Shown one piece after another: positions 1 through 5,854 of a stretch of 10,159 nucleotides of DNA. Under the pieces are notes generated by a model that was given only the letters and a program-made list of their open reading frames with translations, was not told the origin of the DNA and did no database searches. Position 1 is the first letter of the stretch. Every line of letters starts with the position of its first letter. Made by a program: the position numbers and the translations under genes. Source of the DNA: Acetobacteraceae bacterium (GTDB lineage: Bacteria > Pseudomonadota > Alphaproteobacteria > Acetobacterales > Acetobacteraceae); NCBI GenBank assembly GCA_027306955.1, contig DAHUXX010000125.1, positions 1 through 10,159 on the forward strand, given 5' to 3'.

Positions 1-6
1 CCCCCG

Positions 7-42
7 ATGAAACCCGGCATGAAACCCGGCATGAAACCCGGC
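7..42 (+). repeat. Three perfect tandem copies of a 12-bp unit (ATGAAACCCGGC)
   Basis: Positions 7-18, 19-30 and 31-42 are identical 12-bp units. Each begins with ATG and encodes Met-Lys-Pro-Gly. The repeat lies at the extreme 5' end of the Lrp-type gene. Copy-number changes by slippage would keep the reading frame and only change the length of the basic, proline/glycine-rich N-terminal tail, or the number of possible start codons. Confidence 0.95.
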
Positions 43-525
43 CCCGACGAACTGCCGAGCCTCGATGCGATCGACCGGCGCATCCTCGCGGAACTGCAGG
101 CCGACGGGCGCATGACCAACGTGGAACTGGCCAGCAAGGCCGGCATTTCCGCACCCCCCTGCCTGCGCCGCGTCCGCCGGCTCGAGGAGGCCGGCATCAT
201 CCGCGGCTACCACGCGGACACGGACCCCTCGCTCCTCGGCTGGCCCATCACCGTCTTCGCCATCGTCGGCCTGGAAAGCCAGAAGGAGGCCGTGCTCGCC
301 GGCTTCGAGAAGCTGGTCGCCGGCTGGCCGGAGGTGCGCGAGTGCCACATGATCCGCGGCGGCGGCGACTTCCTGCTGCGCCTCCTCGCCCGCGACACCG
401 CGCACGAGAACGCGCTCACCCAGCGCCTCACCGGCGCGCCCAACGTCAGCCGTGTGCAGACGCTGCAGACCATCCGCACCAGCCGCTCGCTTGCCGGCGT
501 CCCCTTCGAGAAGAACGCCGGCTGA
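7..525 (+). CDS. Lrp/AsnC family transcriptional regulator
   Basis: This is a feast/famine (Lrp/AsnC) DNA-binding regulator of 172 residues from the first visible ATG; the family is usually about 150-165 aa. Residues 19-62 form the N-terminal winged HTH with the family pattern LDAIDRRILAELQADGR, then ELASKAGIS and RRVRRLEEAGIIRGY. Residues from about 80 to 160 form the ligand-binding RAM (AsnC) domain, with the conserved GGGDFLLRLLARD strand. The first 12 residues are three copies of MKPG encoded by a perfect 12-bp repeat, so ATGs at 7, 19 and 31 are all possible starts. The frame is also open to the left edge, so the true start may lie outside the window, and no ribosome binding site is visible. 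Such regulators commonly bind amino acids. Here it precedes a PLP dehydratase and a Liv-type importer, which are plausible targets, but that link is inference. Confidence 0.9.
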   Translation: MKPGMKPGMKPGPDELPSLDAIDRRILAELQADGRMTNVELASKAGISAPPCLRRVRRLEEAGIIRGYHADTDPSLLGWPITVFAIVGLESQKEAVLAGFEKLVAGWPEVRECHMIRGGGDFLLRLLARDTAHENALTQRLTGAPNVSRVQTLQTIRTSRSLAGVPFEKNAG

Positions 526-542
526 CCGCCGGGCCGCCCGCC

Positions 543-1910
543 ATGCCGCCCCTTCCGCGCGTGCCGTCCTGGCTGCTCTCGCTCACGCTGCTGCGCCTGC
601 TGGTGGCCGACTTCGTGCCGCTGTCGCCAGACGAGGCCTATTACCGTCTCTGGTCCACCGCGCTGGCGCCCGGTTACCTCGACCACCCGCCGATGGTCGC
701 CCTGATGATCCGCGCCGGCACCGCGCTCGCGGGCGACGGCCCGCTCGGCGTGCGCCTCCTCGCCCCGTTCGCGGCCCTGCTCGGCTCGCTCCTGCTGATG
801 GACGCGGTCGATCGCGCCGCCCCCAGCCGGGGCGAGGCTGCCGCCCTGCTGCTCAACGCCACGCTCCTCTTCGGCGCCGGCGCCATCATCATCACGCCGG
901 ACACGCCGCTGCTGCTGTTCTGGACCGCAGCCCTCTGGGCGCTCACGCGGCTCGAACAGACGTGGGACCGGCGCTGGTGGTTCGCCGCCGGCCTTGCCAC
1001 CGGCCTCGCCCTGTTCAGCAAATACACCGCCTTCCTCATCTTCCCCGCCGCCCTCGTCTGGCTCATCGCCGCCCGCCCGCGCGAGCTGCGCCGGTGGGAA
1101 CCCTGGGCCGGGCTGGCGCTCGCGCTCCTCGTCGTCGCGCCGGACATCGCCTGGAACGCCGCGCATCACTGGGCCAGCTACGCCAAGCAGGGCGGCCGCC
1201 TGTTCGACTTCCAGCCGCTGCGCGCCCTGCAATTCATGGGCGAGCTCCTCGGCGGTCAGATCGGTCTCGCCACCCCGCTCGTGGCACTGCTGCTGGTCCA
1301 GGGGCAGGTCCGCGCGTGGCGGGGCCGCGCGATGCTGCCGCTCGCCTTCACCCTCGTGCCCACCGCCGTCTTCGTCATCCACGCCCTCGGCGACCGCGTG
1401 CAGGGCAACTGGCCCGCCGTCATCTACCCCTCCGCGGCACTCGCCACCGCCCTCTACCCGATCCCGCAGCGCCGCCTGCGCCAGGCGATCGGGCTCGGCA
1501 TGGGCATCACGCTGCTGGTCTATGTCCAGGCCGCGACCGGCCTCATGCCGCTCCCCGCGCGGCTCGACCCCGCCGCTCGCCAGCTGCGCGGCTGGTCCGC
1601 CATGGCGCAGGGACTGCCGCACGCCGACTTCCTCGCCGCCGAGAACTACGGCGTCGCCGCGGAGCTCGCGCTGTTCCGCCATCCCGTCTTCGGCGCCGCC
1701 CCGCGCTGGTCGTTCTTCGCTCTCCCGCGCGCCATGCCGCACGGCACCGGCCTGCTGCTCACCGACGGCAGGCCGGACCCCGGATTCTGGGCGAGCATGC
1801 ACCGCGTCGGCACCGTCACGCGCACCTCCCACGGGATGGTCCTCGCCCGCTACCGCCTCTATCGTGTGACGCCGCGGGAGAAACTTACCTTGCTCACAGC
1901 GAAGAAATGA
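543..1910 (+). CDS. GT39/ArnT-like membrane glycosyltransferase
   Basis: This is a 455-residue polytopic inner-membrane protein of the PMT_2/GT39 type, the class that transfers sugars from polyprenyl-phosphate donors on the periplasmic side. The first loop carries the SPDEAYY motif, with Asp30-Glu31 as the expected catalytic acidic pair, followed by YLDHPPM. Further family signs are TPDTPLLLFW, FSKYTAFL and GNWPAVIYPS, and about ten hydrophobic segments followed by a soluble C-terminal part. The ATG at 543 is chosen because the first membrane helix follows directly. In-frame sequence upstream of it overlaps the Lrp gene and is Arg/Pro-rich shadow. It begins 17 bp after the Lrp stop with no clear Shine-Dalgarno, so translation may be coupled. 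The acceptor (lipid A, another glycan or protein) cannot be told from sequence. Its place next to amino-acid metabolism genes is odd. Confidence 0.85.
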   Translation: MPPLPRVPSWLLSLTLLRLLVADFVPLSPDEAYYRLWSTALAPGYLDHPPMVALMIRAGTALAGDGPLGVRLLAPFAALLGSLLLMDAVDRAAPSRGEAAALLLNATLLFGAGAIIITPDTPLLLFWTAALWALTRLEQTWDRRWWFAAGLATGLALFSKYTAFLIFPAALVWLIAARPRELRRWEPWAGLALALLVVAPDIAWNAAHHWASYAKQGGRLFDFQPLRALQFMGELLGGQIGLATPLVALLLVQGQVRAWRGRAMLPLAFTLVPTAVFVIHALGDRVQGNWPAVIYPSAALATALYPIPQRRLRQAIGLGMGITLLVYVQAATGLMPLPARLDPAARQLRGWSAMAQGLPHADFLAAENYGVAAELALFRHPVFGAAPRWSFFALPRAMPHGTGLLLTDGRPDPGFWASMHRVGTVTRTSHGMVLARYRLYRVTPREKLTLLTAKK

Positions 1911-2923
1911 CCACCGGTACCGCCGCCCGCCTGCCGACGATGGAGGACATCCTCGCCGCCCGCGCCCGCCTCGCGGGCCAGGTCGTCCGCACGCCGATCC
2001 TGCGCCACACCTTGCTCGACCAGCGCACCGGCGGGCGCATCCTGCTCAAGGCGGAGCCACTGCAGCGCACCGGCAGCTTCAAGCTGCGTGGCGCCACCAG
2101 CGCCATCCGTGCCCTGCCGGAAGCGGACCGCGCCCGCGGCGTCGTCACCTTCTCCTCGGGCAACCATGGCCAGGCCGTCGCCTGCGCCGCTTCCTCGGTC
2201 GGCGCCCGCGCCACCATCTTCATGCCGTCCGACGCGCCCGCCATCAAAGTGGAAAGCACGCGAAGCTGGGGTGCCGAGGTCATTCAGTACGACCGCGGGA
2301 CGCAGGACCGCGAGGCGATGGCGCGCGAGCACATGGCCCGCACCGGCGCCGTGCTGATCCCGCCCTTCGACGCCGTGGAGGTCATCGCCGGGCAGGGCAG
2401 CGCCGCGCTGGAACTCGTCGAGGACGCCGGCGAACCACTCGACGCGCTCATGGTCTGCACCGGCGGCGGCGGTTTCATCGCCGGCTGCGCGCTCGCCATG
2501 GAGGCCGTCTCGCCGCAAACCCGCATCGTCGCCGTCGAGCCCGAGGGCTGGGACGACACCGGCCGCTCGCTGGCCGCCGGCGAGCGCGTCGCGGCCAGCG
2601 GCGGCTCGCTGCTCTGCGACGCGCTGCTGGCACCCAGGCCCGGCGAAATGACCTTCGCCATCAACCGCCGCCTCCTCGCCGCCGCGATCGCGGTGACGGA
2701 CGCGGAGGTGCTCGCCGCCATCGCCTTCGCTTTCCGCCATCTCAAGGTCGTGGTGGAGCCCGGCGGCGCCGTCTGCCTCGCCGCACTCCTCGCCGGCAAG
2801 ATCGACGCGCGCGGCCAGACCGTCGGCGCCATGCTCTCCGGCGGCAATATCGATCCCGCAACGTTCCAGCGGGCACTCGCGACCGGAAACGACAGCCTGG
2901 GGGAGGGGAGTGATGGACGTTGA
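1907..2923 (+). CDS. PLP-dependent serine/threonine dehydratase (serine racemase-like)
   Basis: This is a 338-residue fold-type II PLP enzyme of the serine/threonine dehydratase family, cytoplasmic, expected to deaminate a hydroxy-amino acid to a 2-oxo acid and ammonia. Lys59 in GSFKLRG is the Schiff-base lysine. SSGNHGQ (83-89), the tetraglycine phosphate loop TGGGGF (185-190) and SGGN (311-314, Ser against the pyridine nitrogen) are all present. There is no C-terminal ACT domain, so it is not the feedback-inhibited biosynthetic IlvA type. Ser84, and Glu211 and Asp217 in EPEGWDD, match the catalytic base and metal ligands known in eukaryotic serine racemase, whereas TdcB/IlvA enzymes usually read SAGNHAQ. 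Racemase or 3-hydroxyaspartate ammonia-lyase activity is therefore possible. The ATG at 1907 overlaps the glycosyltransferase stop as ATGA, typical of coupling. A much longer open frame upstream is a shadow. ATG 1940 is a weaker alternative start. Confidence 0.88.
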   Translation: MTTGTAARLPTMEDILAARARLAGQVVRTPILRHTLLDQRTGGRILLKAEPLQRTGSFKLRGATSAIRALPEADRARGVVTFSSGNHGQAVACAASSVGARATIFMPSDAPAIKVESTRSWGAEVIQYDRGTQDREAMAREHMARTGAVLIPPFDAVEVIAGQGSAALELVEDAGEPLDALMVCTGGGGFIAGCALAMEAVSPQTRIVAVEPEGWDDTGRSLAAGERVAASGGSLLCDALLAPRPGEMTFAINRRLLAAAIAVTDAEVLAAIAFAFRHLKVVVEPGGAVCLAALLAGKIDARGQTVGAMLSGGNIDPATFQRALATGNDSLGEGSDGR

Positions 2924-3680
2924 CGCCCATGCAATGACCGCCGCCGAATGGCAGGCCCGCCTGGACTGCGCCGCCGCCTACCGCCTGGTCGAACATTTCG
3001 GCATGAGCGACCTGGTCTACAACCACATCACCGTGCGCGTGCCCGGCACCGAGACCTTCCTCATCAACCCCTATGGCTGGATGTACGAGGAGATCTCCGC
3101 CTCCTCGCTCGTCCTCATCGACATCGACGGCAAGGTCCTGCGCAACCCGCACGCCGATCTCGGCATCAATCTCGCGGGCTACGTCATCCACTCCGCGGTC
3201 CACGCCGCGCGCGCCGATATCGGCTGCGTGATCCACACCCACACCCGCGCCGGCATGGCCGTCTCCGCCATGAAATGCGGCCTGCTGCCGCTCACCCAGA
3301 CGGCGATGCGCTGCATGCCCGTCGCCGTCCACGAATACGAGGGCCCCGCCATCGACACCGACGAGCGCGCCCGCCTCGTCGCCGACATGAAACGCCCGGA
3401 TGGGGGAACCGCCAACGCCGTGATCCTGCGCAACCACGGCCTGCTCGCCGCCGGCCCCTCCGCCGCCGAGGCCTTCAACCTCATGTACTGGCTGGAGATG
3501 GCCTGCCGCGCCCAGGTGGACGCCATGGCCGCGCGCACGGAACTCACCATGCCGTCGGACAACGTCGTCGCCCACGCGGTGCATCTCTACCAGCCCGCCA
3601 CGCGCCGCCCCTTCGGCCGCATGGAGTGGCCGGCGATGCTCCGCCTGCTCGACCGCCGCGACCCGACCTGGCGCACCTAG
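2913..3680 (+). CDS. Class II aldolase/adducin family protein
   Basis: This is a 255-residue protein of the class II aldolase/adducin N-terminal fold, expected to be a soluble, Zn-binding homo-oligomer acting in aldol cleavage or a related decarboxylation or epimerisation. His108 and His110 in VIHTHTRAG and His175 in RNHGLLAAG are the expected metal ligands. NHIT and INPYGWMYEE are the usual substrate-phosphate or carboxylate region. At the position of the catalytic Glu of fuculose-phosphate aldolase (four residues before the His of the 89-93 stretch GYVIH) there is Gly89, as in adducin-like members, so classical aldolase chemistry is uncertain. The ATG at 2913 follows a strong GGGAGGGGAG ribosome binding site at 2901-2910 and overlaps the dehydratase gene by 11 bp. 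A GTG at 2910 lies inside the purine tract and is less likely. Co-expression with the dehydratase suggests a joint catabolic step, substrate unknown. Confidence 0.85.
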   Translation: MDVDAHAMTAAEWQARLDCAAAYRLVEHFGMSDLVYNHITVRVPGTETFLINPYGWMYEEISASSLVLIDIDGKVLRNPHADLGINLAGYVIHSAVHAARADIGCVIHTHTRAGMAVSAMKCGLLPLTQTAMRCMPVAVHEYEGPAIDTDERARLVADMKRPDGGTANAVILRNHGLLAAGPSAAEAFNLMYWLEMACRAQVDAMAARTELTMPSDNVVAHAVHLYQPATRRPFGRMEWPAMLRLLDRRDPTWRT

Positions 3681-3725
3681 CGGCGCCGCGCCTTCCCTCT
3701 CCCCGCGACAAGGAGAAGCCCCGCG

Positions 3726-4184
3726 ATGAGCGACAAGGTCCACGTCACCGTCACGCGCCAGGGGCGCTATCGCTTCCTCGTGGATTTCGCGCCCGGCAGC
3801 GAGAACACGCCGATCGCGAAGACGTTGGGCGACGAACCGCCGCCGCTCGGCGAGGGTGCCGGCCCGTCGCCGGCGCAGCTGCTCGCAGCCGCGGTCGCCA
3901 ACTGCCTCTCCTCGAGCCTCGTCTTCGCCACCGGCAAGTACAAGGAAGACCCCGGCGCGCTCACCACCAGCGTCACCTGCGAGATCGGCCGCAACGACCG
4001 CAACCGCCTGCGCATCCTCGCCATGCAGGTGGAGATGACGCTGGGCAGCGCACCGGCATCCCTCGGCCATCTCGACCGCGCGCTCGCACAGTTCGAGGAT
4101 TTCTGCACCGTCTCGCAGAGCGTGCGCGCCGGCATCCCCTTCACCGTGACGGTGAAGGGCCCGGACGGAACCATCCTGAAATAG
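3726..4184 (+). CDS. OsmC/Ohr family protein
   Basis: This is a 152-residue OsmC-family protein, close to the usual length for the family. Members are cytoplasmic dimers that reduce organic or lipid hydroperoxides with two cysteines. Cys60 in the helix motif GPSPAQLLAAAVANC and Cys127 in EDFCTVSQSVR are the expected peroxidatic and resolving residues. The C-terminal IPFTVTVKG strand is also typical. The start is supported by an AAGGAG site at 3710-3715, 10 bp before ATG. It lies 45 bp after the aldolase gene and is probably the last gene of the left-hand set. A link to oxidative protection during the adjacent metabolism is a guess. A narrower Ohr versus OsmC versus YhfA-type assignment needs a tree. 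Confidence 0.85.
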   Translation: MSDKVHVTVTRQGRYRFLVDFAPGSENTPIAKTLGDEPPPLGEGAGPSPAQLLAAAVANCLSSSLVFATGKYKEDPGALTTSVTCEIGRNDRNRLRILAMQVEMTLGSAPASLGHLDRALAQFEDFCTVSQSVRAGIPFTVTVKGPDGTILK

Positions 4185-4276
4185 CATCCGCCGCTCCGTT
4201 CGTTACGCAGAACGAAACAGGCTGCGCCCGCCCCCGCGCCGGCGGCCCGGCTGCGCCGGAGTTCGCGAGTCCCCGC

Positions 4277-4304
4277 TTGCTCCTTTCGACGGGCCGGCTA
4301 AAAG
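4277..4304 (+). promoter_or_regulatory. Putative promoter of the first binding-protein gene
   Basis: A TTGCTC -35-like element (4277-4282) and TAAAAG (4299-4304) within GGCTAAAAGC are separated by 16 bp in the 225-bp gap after the OsmC gene. The same arrangement (CTTGC, CGAC, GGCTAAAAGC, same spacer) recurs before the second binding-protein gene. That paralogous conservation, in otherwise diverged leaders, is the main support. The inferred leader is about 100 nt. Confidence 0.45.
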
Positions 4305-4337
4305 CGTCGCCACCGCGGAGCGATGTCGCTGATGCGC

Positions 4338-4349
4338 CGTGCATGCACG
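4338..4349. promoter_or_regulatory. 12-bp perfect palindrome (CGTGCATGCACG), possible operator
   Basis: The sequence equals its own reverse complement and sits about 34 bp downstream of the putative -10 element and 60 bp before the binding-protein start. It would suit a dimeric repressor or form a small structure in the leader. It is not present in the leader of the second copy, where a different short inverted repeat (GATGT at 5801-5805, ACATC at 5811-5815) occupies the comparable place. Confidence 0.3.
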
Positions 4350-4409
4350 CAGCCATCGCGCCCAGCCGGGCCAAGCAAGCAACGAAAACGAACCACAGGG
4401 AGACCACGG

Positions 4410-5657
4410 ATGCGACGACCCTTCCAACGCGCCTGGACCGCCTGCGCGGCCGGGCTTCTCGCCTCGGGCCTGGCGCTCTCCGCCGCCGCCGCCCAGACCG
4501 CGCCGTCGGAGATCAAGATCGGCACGCTCTACGCCAGCAGCGGCGCCTTCGCCGTTCCCTCGCAGTCGCAGTTACAGGGACTGAAATACTGGGCGGCAGG
4601 CGTGAACAGGTCCGGCGGCGTCTTCGTCAAGGCGTTCGACAAGAAGATCCCCGTCAAGATCGTCGCCTATGACGACCAGAGCTCCACCGCGACCGCCACC
4701 ACCCTCTACAGCCAGCTCGTCACCCAGGACCACGTGAACATCCTGATGGCGGATTTCGGCTCGGTGCTCACCTCGGTCGCCATCCCCATCGCCGCCGAGC
4801 ACCACATGCTGCTCATCGACCCCACGGGCTCGGGCGCCAACTTCTTCACCAGGAAGACCAACTACCTCGCGGACATCAGCATCCCCACCTCGGCGGTCTG
4901 GCCGCGGGTGCTTGGTGACTTCATCCTCGCCCACAAGATCAAGCGCGTCGCGATCATCTATGATTCGAACGACTTCGACGCCTCGCAGGCCACCACGCTG
5001 AAGGCCACGCTGGAAAAGGGCGGCGTGAAGCCCGTCTACGACCACGGCGTGCCAACCAGCGAATCCAACTACACCGTCCTGATCCACACCATCGCCGCCA
5101 GCCACCCGGACGCGGTGGTCGAGTTCGGCTACGCGCTGAACGACATCGCCTTCTTCCACGCGCTCTCGGGCAGCGGGCTGCACTTCAAGATGACGTTCAG
5201 CATTTTCCCCGGCCAGCTCCTGGCACTGCTGGAGAAGAACGTCGGCACCAAGGCGCTGGCCTACACCTTCACCTACCCCGTGCCGCCGCTCGTCGTGTAC
5301 GACAAGACCAACCTCGGCCCGAACACGGGAACCTTCGTCAAGGCGTGGACCGCCGCGACCAAATCCGCCCCCAACGCGCTGGACACCGCGGGCTTCAACA
5401 CCGGCCTCATCATGCAGCACATGCTGGGCACGGCGCCGACCTTCACCCAGCTCGCCTTCCATCAGGCGCTGATCGACATGTCGGGCAAGACCACCACGCT
5501 GCTCGGCGAGTTCAAGATCAACGAGAACGGCGCCCAGCTCGGCGAGCAGCTGCCGGTCGCGCAGGTCGTCCCCGAGGGCAAGGGGCTGAAGTTCGTCATC
5601 GTCTATCCGCCGAACAAGGCGACCGGCAAGGCGATCTACCCGGCGCCGAGGAACTGA
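4410..5657 (+). CDS. Branched-chain amino acid/amide-type ABC transporter substrate-binding protein, copy 1
   Basis: This is a 415-residue periplasmic type I solute-binding protein (Peripla_BP_6, LivJ-like) of the HAAT importer family. Residues 1-28 are a Sec signal peptide: basic start, hydrophobic ACAAGLLASGLALS core and cleavage probably after AAAA. The mature part begins SEIKIGTLYASSG, the usual first strand of the fold. Later family features are IVAYDDQSS, ILMADFGSVLTSVAIP, MLLIDPTGSGANFF (ligand cleft), RVAIIYDSNDFDA and the hinge region after FPGQLLAL. ATG 4410 is chosen over an upstream in-frame ATG at 4323 because AGGGAGA (4397-4403) precedes it, the signal peptide starts there, and it gives exactly the same length as the paralogue. 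It is about 81% identical to copy 2 without gaps (78 differences by hand count). The ligand is unknown: branched-chain amino acids, amides, urea and aromatic acids are all handled by this family. Confidence 0.92.
   Translation: MRRPFQRAWTACAAGLLASGLALSAAAAQTAPSEIKIGTLYASSGAFAVPSQSQLQGLKYWAAGVNRSGGVFVKAFDKKIPVKIVAYDDQSSTATATTLYSQLVTQDHVNILMADFGSVLTSVAIPIAAEHHMLLIDPTGSGANFFTRKTNYLADISIPTSAVWPRVLGDFILAHKIKRVAIIYDSNDFDASQATTLKATLEKGGVKPVYDHGVPTSESNYTVLIHTIAASHPDAVVEFGYALNDIAFFHALSGSGLHFKMTFSIFPGQLLALLEKNVGTKALAYTFTYPVPPLVVYDKTNLGPNTGTFVKAWTAATKSAPNALDTAGFNTGLIMQHMLGTAPTFTQLAFHQALIDMSGKTTTLLGEFKINENGAQLGEQLPVAQVVPEGKGLKFVIVYPPNKATGKAIYPAPRN
4431..4544 (+). repeat. 114-bp perfect direct repeat, copy A (signal-peptide region)
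   Basis: Every base matches 5876-5989. It covers codons 8-45 of the binding protein, from the signal peptide into the first strand of the mature fold. The flanking bases differ (C vs T before, G vs C after). The rest of the two genes is clearly diverged, so this block is unusually conserved. Confidence 0.95.
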
Positions 5658-5677
5658 TCCCGATCGTATGACGCAAC

Positions 5678-5709
5678 GATCCCGGCCAGTGATGGCCGGG
5701 ATCTTTCCT
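5678..5709 (+). terminator. Rho-independent terminator after binding-protein copy 1
   Basis: An 11-bp perfect stem, GATCCCGGCCA (5678-5688) with TGGCCGGGATC (5693-5703), closes a GTGA loop and is followed by TTTCCTTT. A second, outer 8-bp pairing, TGACGCAA (5669-5676) with TTGCGTCA (5710-5717), brackets it. It lies 20 bp after the stop codon and would separate copy 1 transcripts from copy 2. Confidence 0.8.
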
Positions 5710-5747
5710 TTGCGTCACCTGGCCGCGAAAATTCGCCCCTGACCCGC

Positions 5748-5775
5748 TTGCCCCCTGCGACAAGCGGGCTAAAAG
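5748..5775 (+). promoter_or_regulatory. Putative promoter of the second binding-protein gene
   Basis: TTGCCC (5748-5753) and TAAAAG (5770-5775, within GGCTAAAAGC) are separated by 16 bp, matching the element before copy 1 in sequence and spacing. The distance to the ATG is about 80 bp, 26 bp shorter than in copy 1. Just upstream, GCGAA (5725-5729) and TTCGC (5732-5736) form an inverted repeat near the -45 region, which may be a regulator site or chance. Confidence 0.45.
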
Positions 5776-5854
5776 CACCCCACGTCGGGGCAAGGCTGCC
5801 GATGTATGAAACATCCGTCAGCCGCCCTCAACAATCCCAACATCGGGGAACCCA

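Noticed and set aside
207..1832. 541-codon open frame on the - strand
   Set aside because: It is a shadow opposite the Lrp-type and glycosyltransferase genes, with a composition dominated by Gly, Glu, Arg and Ala and no domain signs. The same applies to the - strand frames at 2742-4187 and 5828-7234.
452..2923. 823-codon + strand frame that would fuse a long N-terminal region to the dehydratase
   Set aside because: The first 485 or so residues are Arg/Pro/Ala-rich sequence from the wrong frame of the glycosyltransferase gene. The dehydratase domain starts cleanly at ATG 1907.
4195..4220. Possible terminator hairpin after the OsmC gene (TTCGT paired with ACGAA)
   Set aside because: The stem is only 5 bp and there is no T-tract. 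I see no convincing terminator between the OsmC gene and the promoter-like element.
4323..4409. Upstream in-frame extension of binding-protein copy 1
   Set aside because: It would bury the signal peptide 29 residues in. ATG 4410 has a ribosome binding site and matches the start of copy 2.
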